DNA of 33,197 nt. Origin: an uncultured Eubacteriales bacterium (GTDB taxonomy: Bacteria > Bacillota > Clostridia > Oscillospirales > Oscillospiraceae). The notes below the pieces were generated by a model. That model saw nothing but the letters and a program-made list of their open reading frames with translations. It was not told the DNA's origin and searched no databases. A program made the position numbers and the translations under genes. The DNA lies in the NCBI GenBank assembly GCA_900549485.1, contig UROG01000032.1, forward strand, positions 1-33,197, written 5' to 3'. Below, one piece after another: positions 1 through 7,714 of this stretch (position 1 is its first letter; every line of letters begins with the position of its first letter).

Positions 1-114
1 AGATAAAGTGTAAAAATTTCCGCCTGACGGCGGACAAGTTTTCCGAAATCAGGAGTGCAGTGCAGCCCTTTTGCCAAAGAGCCGCAATCATGCAGTCAGG
101 CAAGTACAAACCGC

Positions 115-143
115 TTGACTGCCGTTCGGATATGGATTAAAAT
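115..143 (+). promoter_or_regulatory. SigA-type promoter for the C11 protease gene
   Basis: TTGACT (115-120) and TAAAAT (138-143) are separated by 17 bases, a near-consensus housekeeping promoter. The start codon at 188 follows about 38 bases after the expected transcription start. The bases before it (1-114) hold a small TCCGCC/GGCGGA hairpin at 19-34, perhaps the end of an upstream unit, and no convincing gene. Confidence 0.6.
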
Positions 144-187
144 TACTTTAATAAGGTTTTTTGATTTTTGTCACGGAGGTGTGTGCA

Positions 188-2692
188 ATGAAGGAAGACA
201 GAGAGCCTTTGCCCGAAGCGTCAGGAGCGGAGGTGCAGCAGCCAAAGACCACCCGCCGTCAGCGCTGGAAAGCGGCGAAGAAGCAGCGCCGCGCCGCTAA
301 ACGCGCCGTGCGCAGGGAATACTATAAGGATGCGCCGCTGCTCGTAAAGGCATGGAATTTCTGGCTGAAAAAGCTGCTCGCCGTGCTTGTCATAGCGGTT
401 CTTGTCCTTCAGATAGGCGTTCCGGCGTTTCTCGACTCCGACCTTGCCGCTTCCCTTCTCATGAGCTACATTGAAAAGCTTGAAAGCAGACCCGTCGATA
501 AGGAAACCATATATGAAATGTCCCCGCTCGACGGACAGGGCAGTGCGCGCATAGACGCGTCGGAGCCTTACGGGAAGGACGACACATGGGGCATATATGT
601 TTACATGGTCGGTTCCAACCTTGAGGATCAGGACGAAAACGATCTTTCCGACCTTACCAGAGCCATGACCTCCGGCATCAGCTATGAAAACAGCGTAAGC
701 ACGCAGGAACGGCGTCTCGGCTATTTGGACACCTTTATCGGTGAGCTTGAACGCAGCGGACTTGAAATGCCCGAATATCTCTACAAGCCCAACGTCCCGC
801 TCTCTTCCTCCAGCACCTATGTGACAGAGGACGTTGTGCTTGCCTCCGGCATGGGCGCGGCGTCCGCAGACATATACGAAATGACCTCCGACGTGTGGAG
901 CAGCAACATCTCCATCGTCATCCAGACCGGCGGCGCGACGCATTGGACAAATTCCATGGTCAATCCCAACAAGACGCAGAGATTTCTTTATAAGGACGGC
1001 GTTTTCTCCGAAGTGTCGAATCTCCCGCTTCAGGACAGCTGTTCGCCGGAAACGCTTGCGCAGTTCATGCGCTTCTGCGACGGCAATTATCCCGCCGACC
1101 ATAGGATACTCATTCTCTGGGATCACGGCAGCGGCGCGGCCGGGTTCGGATATGACAGCATTTTCTCCTCCGGTCTTTCTCTCGAAGATCTGCGCGGGGC
1201 TTTTGAAGCGGTATATGCCCCCGATACGGCTGCTCCCGCATACGACATAATCGGCTTTGACGCCTGCCTTATGGCCTCCGCCGAGGTCGCGCATAGTCTT
1301 GACGGCTTTGCGGAATATCTCGTCGCCAGCGAGGAGCTTGAGCCGGGCGACGGCTGGGATTACGGCGCGTGGCTCCGTGCAATGACCGACGATGCATCGA
1401 TGAACGCCGCGCAGGTCGGCCGTGCGATAGCGGATTCCTACATCGACTACTATATGACATTCAACGCGAACCTCGGCAGTCTCATAGGCAATCAGGAGGT
1501 CACGATGTCCGTAACGGACGTTCACAAGGCCGCGCTGGCATATGAGGCATACTGCAAGCTGTGCCGGGCGCAGCTGAGGGACGCCGCAGGCGACCTTGGC
1601 GTTCTTGCCGACATCGGCCGCAAGGCGGGCAGCGCGACCCGCTACGGAAGCTACGTTTACGACCGCGTCAACGCCGTCGATCTCGGCGGCTATATGGATC
1701 TGCTCGACGATACATATCCGGACGAGGCGCAGGAAGTGCGGACGCTGCTCAGAGAGGCAGTTCTTTACCACAGGGAAAGCGCTGCTCTTGCCGATTCGCA
1801 GGGGCTTTCCGTATTCGTCCCCGTCGAAACAAGCACTCTCGGCGGGCTGATAGGATGTATGGAGTTTATATACGACATATGCCCCGATGAGAACGTAAGC
1901 GCCCTTTATTACTATAAGATCGCAGGCTGCCTCAACGAGGAGATGAGCGAATACGCCGCGGAGCTTTCCGGCCGTGAGCCGGAGGTGCTTGATGTCAGCG
2001 TATTCAGCGGGATAGAGCATATTGACCCCGTTATCGGAGAGGGCTTATGGTCCGTTCCGGTGGACGAAAAGCTCATGAGCATGATACAGGGCTGTTCGCT
2101 TGAGCTTGCGTATTATGACGAAGCGCTTGAAACCGTGACATATTACGGGCGCGACGAATATATCGTCGCGGACGGCGAGGGCAGCCTTGTGAACGAATTT
2201 GACGGGAAGTGGATAGCGCTTGACGGAGTGCCGCTGTCAACGGAGATCGTCAGCTCCTCCGCCTCCTCGGTCGAATACCGCAGCAAGGTGCGCTGCGGGG
2301 GAGAGGACTGCTATCTCATGTTCACGTACAGCCGCGACAGCGAGCGGTTCAGTATTTCCGGCCTTAAAAAGATACAGACCGGCGACGACACCATTCTGAT
2401 GCTCAACACGCGGCAGCTTGACACCGTCGCGGCGGGCAAAACTGTAATGCCCATTTACTCCGCGCACAGCTTCTCCGACGGATACGATTACGAGTTCACA
2501 GGCGACAGGGTACGCATCGGCTCCGGCTCGGAAATCACGCTTGAGCCGCTGCCGGACGGTACATACCTCGGCGCGATCGTGATAAGCGACCCCAGAGGCG
2601 ACAGCTACTATTCCGGCGTCGTCGGGCAGGAGGTAAACGGCGGAGTGATCACCGCTCAGGAGCTGAGAACTGATTTCTACGCCGCAGACTGA
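188..2692 (+). CDS. membrane-anchored clostripain-family (C11) cysteine peptidase
   Basis: The 834-residue product has a lysine/arginine-rich cytoplasmic N-terminus (about residues 20-45), one membrane anchor (about 60-80) and an extracellular peptidase C11 domain starting near the YMVGSNLED stretch (about residue 132). The catalytic dyad is visible: His313 in WDHGSG and Cys360 in FDACLM, the motifs of clostripain, which cleaves after basic residues and is often self-processed. About 450 residues follow the cysteine, including a C-terminal beta-rich part of unknown role. I chose ATG 188 because GGAGG lies eight bases upstream; the longer frame from 161 has no ribosome site. Substrate and specificity cannot be read here. 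The XRE regulator gene follows at once and is probably co-transcribed. The family call is secure, the function is not. Confidence 0.85.
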   Translation: MKEDREPLPEASGAEVQQPKTTRRQRWKAAKKQRRAAKRAVRREYYKDAPLLVKAWNFWLKKLLAVLVIAVLVLQIGVPAFLDSDLAASLLMSYIEKLESRPVDKETIYEMSPLDGQGSARIDASEPYGKDDTWGIYVYMVGSNLEDQDENDLSDLTRAMTSGISYENSVSTQERRLGYLDTFIGELERSGLEMPEYLYKPNVPLSSSSTYVTEDVVLASGMGAASADIYEMTSDVWSSNISIVIQTGGATHWTNSMVNPNKTQRFLYKDGVFSEVSNLPLQDSCSPETLAQFMRFCDGNYPADHRILILWDHGSGAAGFGYDSIFSSGLSLEDLRGAFEAVYAPDTAAPAYDIIGFDACLMASAEVAHSLDGFAEYLVASEELEPGDGWDYGAWLRAMTDDASMNAAQVGRAIADSYIDYYMTFNANLGSLIGNQEVTMSVTDVHKAALAYEAYCKLCRAQLRDAAGDLGVLADIGRKAGSATRYGSYVYDRVNAVDLGGYMDLLDDTYPDEAQEVRTLLREAVLYHRESAALADSQGLSVFVPVETSTLGGLIGCMEFIYDICPDENVSALYYYKIAGCLNEEMSEYAAELSGREPEVLDVSVFSGIEHIDPVIGEGLWSVPVDEKLMSMIQGCSLELAYYDEALETVTYYGRDEYIVADGEGSLVNEFDGKWIALDGVPLSTEIVSSSASSVEYRSKVRCGGEDCYLMFTYSRDSERFSISGLKKIQTGDDTILMLNTRQLDTVAAGKTVMPIYSAHSFSDGYDYEFTGDRVRIGSGSEITLEPLPDGTYLGAIVISDPRGDSYYSGVVGQEVNGGVITAQELRTDFYAAD

Positions 2693-2710
2693 TAAAACGG
2701 AGGATATTCA

Positions 2711-2779
2711 ATGAACGACAGATTATGCCGCGGTGCGTCCCGCCGGCGTGAGCGGCAGGTATCAGCGTATGCAGCTTAA
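2711..2779 (+). CDS. possible 22-codon leader ORF, or 5' end of the next gene in another frame
   Basis: ATG 2711 has the best ribosome site of the area (GGAGG, six bases away), yet its frame gives only 22 codons and stops at 2777-2779, overlapping the likely start of the XRE gene at 2769. It may be a small peptide that couples translation to the regulator. Alternatively a one-base indel near 2721-2735 separates the true start from the regulator frame, which is open back to a TGA at 2712-2714. The sequence does not decide between these. Confidence 0.3.
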   Translation: MNDRLCRGASRRRERQVSAYAA

Positions 2780-3425
2780 CGATTTGAAGCTCATCTCCGC
2801 CAGCAATATTATAAGACTGCGGCAGGGCGCCGGTCTTACTCAGGCGGAGCTGGGCGCACGGCTGAACTATTCGGACAAGACCATTTCAAAGTGGGAGCGC
2901 GGCGAGGCGATACCGGATGCATTCGTCCTCACGCAGCTTGCCGCCATGTTTGACGTTACGGTGGATTACCTGCTCTCCTCCCACGACCAGTGGGAGATGC
3001 AGCCTGCCGAGCCGGAGGAAGAAGCGCCCGTCCAGGAGGATGAGGAGGACGCCGACCCCGGCAGGACATACAGCGCCAAAACGCTTATCGTGCTTGTCAT
3101 CGTCTCGATATGGACGGCGGCGGTCACGGCTTTTTCGGTGCTGTGGATATTCGACATCCTGTTCTGGCGCATTTTTGTTTTTGCGCTGCCGGTGTCGCTT
3201 CTTGTGCATATCATTCTTGTCAGCATATTTTATCCTAAGAAAAACCTGCAATTTTATATCACGGCGTTCCTTGTATCGTTCTTCCTCGCGATATATTTCA
3301 TTTTCCCCGAGAAGAATATATGGCAGGTCTTCATCATTCTTGTTCCGGCGGCTGCTGTGGTATTTCTTGCCTGCAATCTGACGAAAAAGCCGCTCAGATT
3401 CCGGAAATACATAACAAAAAAGTAA
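2769..3425 (+). CDS. XRE-family regulator with C-terminal membrane domain
   Basis: The first 65 or so residues form a Cro/C1-type helix-turn-helix: LTQAELGARLNYSDKTISKW matches the classical Firmicutes motif and is followed by the usual FDVTVDYLL ending. An acidic linker (about residues 70-100) leads to about four hydrophobic helices. Such proteins are DNA-binding regulators tethered to the membrane, sometimes sensing envelope state. ATG 2769 is taken as start because the HTH begins right after it; GTG 2733 would add 12 residues of unlikely composition. The gene lies 76 bases after the C11 protease stop and upstream of two degV genes, so either could be its target; that is inference. See the leader ORF entry for a possible frameshift at its 5' end. 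Confidence 0.75.
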   Translation: MQLNDLKLISASNIIRLRQGAGLTQAELGARLNYSDKTISKWERGEAIPDAFVLTQLAAMFDVTVDYLLSSHDQWEMQPAEPEEEAPVQEDEEDADPGRTYSAKTLIVLVIVSIWTAAVTAFSVLWIFDILFWRIFVFALPVSLLVHIILVSIFYPKKNLQFYITAFLVSFFLAIYFIFPEKNIWQVFIILVPAAAVVFLACNLTKKPLRFRKYITKK

Positions 3426-3427
3426 AT

Positions 3428-3444
3428 TTCTACTCTGCGTAGAA
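3428..3444. promoter_or_regulatory. palindrome upstream of first degV gene
   Basis: TTCTACTCTGCGTAGAA is an inverted repeat with arms TTCTAC/GTAGAA, two bases after the XRE gene stop and about 75 bases before the degV -35 box. A stronger version sits at the equivalent place before the second degV gene, so a shared operator is more likely than chance. No T-run follows, so it is a poor terminator. Confidence 0.4.
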
Positions 3445-3456
3445 CGCGTGTGCGAT

Positions 3457-3481
3457 CCCCTCAGGCGGTCGTCCTGAGGGG
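3457..3481 (+). terminator. hairpin after the XRE gene, possible terminator
   Basis: CCCCTCAGG and CCTGAGGGG pair perfectly around a seven-base loop. The following bases (ATTATACTA) are not a real T-run, so termination would be weak or factor-assisted. Confidence 0.4.
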
Positions 3482-3518
3482 ATTATACTAACAGTAGAGT
3501 TCCGGAATACGGTAATGC

Positions 3519-3548
3519 TTGCGTTTTTCTCTGCGTCTGCGATAGAAT
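3519..3548 (+). promoter_or_regulatory. promoter of first degV gene
   Basis: TTGCGT (3519-3524) and TAGAAT (3543-3548) are 18 bases apart. The same TTGC../TAGAAT pair precedes the second degV gene, which supports the call. Confidence 0.55.
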
Positions 3549-3578
3549 ATCGGCATCAAGCATGAAAGGAACGCATAC

Positions 3579-4469
3579 ATGGCCGATTATATTTTGAGCT
3601 GCTGCTCCAGCATTGATATTTCAAGAGAGCTTATCGAAAAGTGCGGCATAAAATTTGTCCCCTTCCACTTTTTCGTTGACGGGACGGAATATGTCGATGA
3701 TCTTGGCGAGAGCATGCCCTACGATGTTTTTTACAACAAAATAAAAAACGGCGCGGATACCCGCACATCCCAGGTCAATATTTCCGAATTTGTGGACTAC
3801 TTCGGCGGTTTTCTCGGGCAAGGATATGACATAGTTCATGTATGCCTGTCCTCCGGTCTTTCCGGAACCGTCAATTCCGCAAAAAACGCCGCCGAAATTC
3901 TGAAGGAGCAGTATCCCGAACGGAATATTTATATAGTTGACTCTCTCGCCGCCTCGGCGGGCTTCGGTCTGCTTATGGTCAGCGCGGCGGAAAAGCGTGA
4001 CGAGGGTCTGAGCGCGGCGGAGCTTGCGCAGTGGATAGAGGGCAACCGTCTCAGGGTACACCACTGGTTTTTCTCGACGGACCTGTCCACCTATGTGAAG
4101 GGCGGAAGGATATCCAGAACGGCGGCCGTTTTCGGCGGTGCGCTCCAGATATGCCCGCTGCTCAACGTGGACAATCTCGGCAGGCTCATTCCGCGTGAGA
4201 AGGTGCGTACAAAGAAGAAAGTCATTGAGGAGATCGTAAAGAAGATGGAGGAAAATGCCGACGGCGGACTTGACTACTCCGGCAGATGCTTTATCTCCGC
4301 AGCGGGCTGCCCGGACGATGCGCGTCAGGTCGCCGCGCTTGTCGAGGAGCGCTTTCCGAATCTCAAAGACGGCAGGGCAGAGATATCCGACATAGGAACG
4401 ATCATCGGCTCTCACACCGGTCCCGGCACAGTTGCGCTCTTTTTCTTCGGTAAAAAGCGTGAAAATTGA
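3579..4469 (+). CDS. DegV family lipid-binding protein, copy 1
   Basis: This 296-residue protein has the DegV hallmarks: an N-terminal start like DYILSCCSSIDIS, the substrate-loop motif TSQVN (63-67), SSGLSGT (91-97), a KGGRIS stretch in the middle and the final SHTGPGTVALFF strand. DegV proteins bind a fatty acid; some (FakB) present it to the kinase FakA for phosphorylation and phospholipid synthesis. No FakA-like kinase is encoded here, so which role applies is open. ATG 3579 has AAAGGA nine bases upstream. It is a tandem paralog of the gene at 4667, nearly collinear along the whole length, which points to a local duplication that included the promoter region. Confidence 0.9.
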   Translation: MADYILSCCSSIDISRELIEKCGIKFVPFHFFVDGTEYVDDLGESMPYDVFYNKIKNGADTRTSQVNISEFVDYFGGFLGQGYDIVHVCLSSGLSGTVNSAKNAAEILKEQYPERNIYIVDSLAASAGFGLLMVSAAEKRDEGLSAAELAQWIEGNRLRVHHWFFSTDLSTYVKGGRISRTAAVFGGALQICPLLNVDNLGRLIPREKVRTKKKVIEEIVKKMEENADGGLDYSGRCFISAAGCPDDARQVAALVEERFPNLKDGRAEISDIGTIIGSHTGPGTVALFFFGKKREN

Positions 4470-4500
4470 GATTTTTCCGGAAACGCATAACATATTTCGG

Positions 4501-4523
4501 CAAGTCTACTCTGAGTAGACTTG
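4501..4523. promoter_or_regulatory. 23-base perfect palindrome upstream of second degV gene
   Basis: Arms CAAGTCTACTC and GAGTAGACTTG are exact complements around one central base. The core matches the palindrome at 3428 and lies about 80 bases before the -35 box, as there (75). The TCTAC/GTAGA pentamer recurs again in the terminator stem at 4531-4564 and at 4577. It looks like a dimeric regulator site. Confidence 0.5.
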
Positions 4524-4530
4524 TGCTTCA

Positions 4531-4572
4531 CCCCGTAGAGTTTTATCAAAAACATTCTACGGGGCTTTTCTT
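4531..4572 (+). terminator. intrinsic terminator after degV copy 1
   Basis: CCCCGTAGA (4531-4539) pairs with TCTACGGGG (4556-4564), followed by CTTTTCTT. It separates the two degV transcripts. Confidence 0.7.
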
Positions 4573-4602
4573 ATGAGTAGAACCGGACGGCGCGTCAGTA
4601 GC

Positions 4603-4631
4603 TTGCATTGCCTTATGCGGCATATTAGAAT
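4603..4631 (+). promoter_or_regulatory. promoter of second degV gene
   Basis: TTGCAT (4603-4608) and TAGAAT (4626-4631) with a 17-base spacer, parallel to the promoter of copy 1. Confidence 0.55.
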
Positions 4632-4666
4632 ATACATGTAACGTATTTAAGAAAGGAATCAGATAA

Positions 4667-5554
4667 ATGGCTGATTATGTTTTGACCTGCTGCTCTACCG
4701 CCGATCTTTCAAGGGAGCGTTTTGAAAGCTGCGGCATCAAGGTCGTTCCGTTCCACTTTGCGATAGACGGTGTGGAATACATCGACGATCTCGGCGAAAG
4801 CATCCCCTACGACGAATTTTACGCAAAAATAAGAAAGGGCGCGGACACTCGCACCTCTCAGGTAAATATCTCCGAATATGTTGACTTTTTCAGCGACTTC
4901 ATGGAGCAGGGTCTGGATGTTGTTCACGTCTGCCTTTCCTCCGGCATATCCGGCACTATCAATTCCGCGAAAAACGCCGCCCTTATTCTCAACGAGCGAT
5001 ACCCCGACAGAAAACTTTATATAATCGACTCTCTCGGCGCCTCCTCCGGCTACGGTCTGCTCATGGTCAGCGCGGCGGAAAAGCGCGATGAGGGACTGAG
5101 CGCGGCGGAGCTTGCTCAGTGGATAGAGGACAACAAGCTCAACGTGCATCACTGGTTCTTCTCGACGGATCTTTCCACATATGTGCGCGGCGGCAGGATC
5201 TCCAAAGCGGCGGCGATCTTCGGCGGCGCGCTCCAGATATGCCCGCTGCTCAACATGGACAATCTCGGCAGGCTCATTCCCAGGGAAAAGATACGCACAA
5301 AGAAAAAGGTCATCCGCGAGATCGTTGCGCGCATGGAACAGAACGCGTTCGACGGACTTGACTACTCCGGCAGATGCTTCATCTCCATGTCCGACTGCAT
5401 GGACGATGCGCGTCAGGTCGCCGATCTTATCGAGGAGCGCTTCCGGAATCTCAACGGCAAGGTCGAGATATACAACGTCGGTACGACGATCGGCTCCCAC
5501 ACCGGTCCCGGCACCGTCGCGCTGTTCTTCTTCGGCAAAAAGCGCGAGAACTGA
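4667..5554 (+). CDS. DegV family lipid-binding protein, copy 2
   Basis: The 295-residue product aligns with copy 1 almost without gaps and keeps the same motifs (TSQVN at 63-67, SSGISGT at 91-97, GGRIS, SHTGPGTVALFFFGKKREN ending). Differences cluster in surface-type positions, for example SDFMEQGLD against GGFLGQGYD, and HFAIDG against HFFVDG near the start. The two may bind acyl chains of different length or saturation, as described for FakB paralogs; this is inference. ATG 4667 is preceded by AAAGGA. It has its own promoter and terminator and is therefore a separate transcription unit. Confidence 0.9.
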   Translation: MADYVLTCCSTADLSRERFESCGIKVVPFHFAIDGVEYIDDLGESIPYDEFYAKIRKGADTRTSQVNISEYVDFFSDFMEQGLDVVHVCLSSGISGTINSAKNAALILNERYPDRKLYIIDSLGASSGYGLLMVSAAEKRDEGLSAAELAQWIEDNKLNVHHWFFSTDLSTYVRGGRISKAAAIFGGALQICPLLNMDNLGRLIPREKIRTKKKVIREIVARMEQNAFDGLDYSGRCFISMSDCMDDARQVADLIEERFRNLNGKVEIYNVGTTIGSHTGPGTVALFFFGKKREN

Positions 5555-5585
5555 TCGGATATTTTGAGATATTTTGATAAGGCAA

Positions 5586-5614
5586 GGGCATCGGGTTTCC
5601 CCGATGCCCTTTTT
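5586..5614 (+). terminator. intrinsic terminator after degV copy 2
   Basis: GGGCATCGGG and CCCGATGCCC form a perfect ten-pair stem with a four-base loop, followed by five T. The ABC binding-protein gene converges from the other side and may use the same stem, though its strand lacks a clear T-run. Confidence 0.85.
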
Positions 5615-5643
5615 GAGATAATTATGGAAAAAGAAGCGGATTA

Positions 5644-6705
5644 TCAGTCGTAAACGAGAAGCGCGATCATCTCGTCGTCAATGTTGGATGCGTCATACCA
5701 CTGAGCGCCGGTGTCAACATCGCTGACTTCCTCGCCCTTTGCGGCCTTGACAGCCATCTCTACCGCGTAGTAGCCGATGTGGTACGGATCCTGAGTGACG
5801 GAGCCGAGGAACCAGCCGTTGCGGACAGCAGCCTTCTGGGTCTTGCCCGCGTCAAAGCCGGCAACAATGAGGTCTTCATACTTGCCGCCCTCTGCAAGGT
5901 CTTCACCGTCGGACACTGCGGAGAGGAAGCCGGTGACAGCGCCTTCGTTGGAGAGGAACACGGCCTTCAGACCTTTCATGCCGAGAACGGTGTTGGAAGC
6001 GGTCTGAACTGCGGTTGCCTCGGTGGTGGCGGAGATCTCAACGCGGATGATGATGGAAGCGTCGTCCGCGGGAGCTGCCCACTTCTCGTGGCCTTCAACG
6101 GCAACCGTGCCGTACTCGGAGGCGATCTCCTTCATTCTGTTGACAAAGCCGGTGGTACGGCCGCTGACGGAAGCGGAAACGGCGTCCTGAGAAATGCAGG
6201 CGATAATAACGGGCGCGTCGGGAGTGGCGGCCTTCATCGCCTCAACGAGAGATTCCTGTTCGCCGAACTTCTCGGCTGCAATGGCGGCTGCATTTTCGTT
6301 GTTGGTGCAGGCGGTGGCGACGACCGCGCCGGTTGTATCGTTGGGAACGCCGGAGTCAAAGCCGATGACGGGGATGCCCTTCTCGGCGCACTCTTCAAGA
6401 ATTTCGGTGACAGCGCTGGTATCAAGCGCGGCGAGAGCAAGAGCCTTGGGATTCTTTGCCATTTCTTTCTTGACCATATCGACCTGAGCCTGAATTTCAG
6501 TCTCGGAGGCGGGGCCGTCGAAATAAATCTCTACGCCGTATTCCTTTGCGGCATCCTCGGAGCCTTTTGCAACGGCCTGCCAGAACTGATGCTGGAAGCC
6601 CTTTGCCATAACGGGGATGTACATGGTCTCTTCTGCGGAGGCGGTAATTGCGAACATGGCAAATACCATAATCATCGCTAAAAGCAGTGCCAGGAATTTT
6701 TTCAT
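5644..6705 (-). CDS. ABC sugar-type transporter, substrate-binding protein (RbsB family)
   Basis: The 353-residue protein starts at ATG 6705 with AAAGGAG nine bases upstream; a longer open frame to 6774 has no ribosome site. A Sec signal peptide (residues 1-26, ending ASAEE) has no lipobox cysteine, so anchoring must come from elsewhere or the protein is secreted. The mature part is a periplasmic-binding-protein type 1 fold: GFQHQFWQAVAKGSEDAAKE at the N-terminus, ALAALDTSAVTEILEECAEK, then PVIGFDSGVPN, as in ribose, xylose and related binders. It would capture a sugar or polyol outside the membrane and deliver it to the permease encoded 19 bases upstream. The ligand cannot be told; no sugar kinase or isomerase lies in the operon. 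Confidence 0.88.
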   Translation of the reverse strand: MKKFLALLLAMIMVFAMFAITASAEETMYIPVMAKGFQHQFWQAVAKGSEDAAKEYGVEIYFDGPASETEIQAQVDMVKKEMAKNPKALALAALDTSAVTEILEECAEKGIPVIGFDSGVPNDTTGAVVATACTNNENAAAIAAEKFGEQESLVEAMKAATPDAPVIIACISQDAVSASVSGRTTGFVNRMKEIASEYGTVAVEGHEKWAAPADDASIIIRVEISATTEATAVQTASNTVLGMKGLKAVFLSNEGAVTGFLSAVSDGEDLAEGGKYEDLIVAGFDAGKTQKAAVRNGWFLGSVTQDPYHIGYYAVEMAVKAAKGEEVSDVDTGAQWYDASNIDDEMIALLVYD

Positions 6706-6724
6706 TTCGTTGTCTCCTTTGAAA

Positions 6725-7714
6725 TTATTTTTTATTTGCAGCTTTGTTGCGCTGGATATCGAGCAGCACAGCAAGCACTACAACCACGCCTGTAAAGAAT
6801 GTCTGCCACGGAGCCTGAAGGCCGCAGGCCGAAAGCCCCGTTTTGAGCACCGACATGATGAACACGCCTATCAGCGTCCCTACCATCGTACCCGAGCCGC
6901 CCGACATGGACGTTCCGCCGATGACGACGCCGGTGATACCGTTCATCTCCTGTCCGTTGCCGGTGCCGGGAGTAATGGTCGTATATGCGGCGGCATACAT
7001 AAGTCCGGAGAAGCCTATGAACAGACCCGAGAGCATATACACGCCGATCTTCCACGCGTCAACGTTGATGCCGGAAAGGCGCGCCGCCTCCTCATTGGAG
7101 CCGATCGCATAGGTATAGCGGCCGAACTTCGTCTTATGCAGGATGAACCACGCCACGATAAACCCGCCTATCAGCCAGAACGCGCCCACGGGAAAGCCCT
7201 TTATGCCGAAAAGCGTGCGGCGGATGAACACCGGCTTGAACCAGCCGCCCAGAGGGTCGGAGGCGGTGGGCCAGTGCTGTGCCTGAACATGGGTGAGGAT
7301 GGAGCCGAGACCCATTGAGACCATCTGCGTACCCAGCGTTGCGATGAACGGCGGCAGCTTGAGCTTGGCAACAAGCACACCGTTGAGCGCGCCGAACAGC
7401 ACGCCTACCACAAGCACCAGAAACACCGACGCAAGCAGCGGCCAGCCGTGATTGAAAGTGTACGCGCCGAGAAGTGCCGAACACATCATGACCGTACCAA
7501 GAGAGAGGTCAATGCCGCCGGTGATGATTATAAAGGTGACGCCGAAGGCCATAAAGCCTATGTAATAGCTCGCCTCAAGGATGTTTTTGAAGGTGTCGAG
7601 CGTGAAGAAGTTGTTGCCGAAGATAGAGAAGAGCACATAGAGGATAACGAGCGCGGCAGGAGCAAGCAGCTTCTGCATATCCAGTTTCTTTTTAGTATCA
7701 AGCTTTTCCATCAT
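6725..7714 (-). CDS. ABC sugar-type transporter, permease (RbsC family)
   Basis: A 329-residue integral membrane protein of the branched-chain/ribose permease class. Seen in it are a charged N-terminus, about eight to ten hydrophobic segments, the ITGGIDLSLGTVM motif (about residues 64-76) and the coupling-loop stretch GSNEEAARLSGINV near residue 210. The glycine-rich VIGGTSMSGGSGTMVGTLIG segment towards the C-terminus is typical of RbsC. Its ATG overlaps the stop of the ATPase gene by four bases (ATGA), so translation is probably coupled. A homodimer of this subunit would form the channel. Confidence 0.9.
   Translation of the reverse strand: MMEKLDTKKKLDMQKLLAPAALVILYVLFSIFGNNFFTLDTFKNILEASYYIGFMAFGVTFIIITGGIDLSLGTVMMCSALLGAYTFNHGWPLLASVFLVLVVGVLFGALNGVLVAKLKLPPFIATLGTQMVSMGLGSILTHVQAQHWPTASDPLGGWFKPVFIRRTLFGIKGFPVGAFWLIGGFIVAWFILHKTKFGRYTYAIGSNEEAARLSGINVDAWKIGVYMLSGLFIGFSGLMYAAAYTTITPGTGNGQEMNGITGVVIGGTSMSGGSGTMVGTLIGVFIMSVLKTGLSACGLQAPWQTFFTGVVVVLAVLLDIQRNKAANKK

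Noticed and set aside
221..2020. 599-codon open frame on the minus strand inside the C11 protease gene
   Set aside because: It mirrors the GC-rich third positions of the true gene, shows no domain, and the plus strand carries catalytic motifs, a promoter and a ribosome site.
5779..6681. 300-codon plus-strand frame across the ABC binding-protein gene
   Set aside because: Glycine/cysteine-rich nonsense composition opposite a clear signal peptide and binding-protein sequence.
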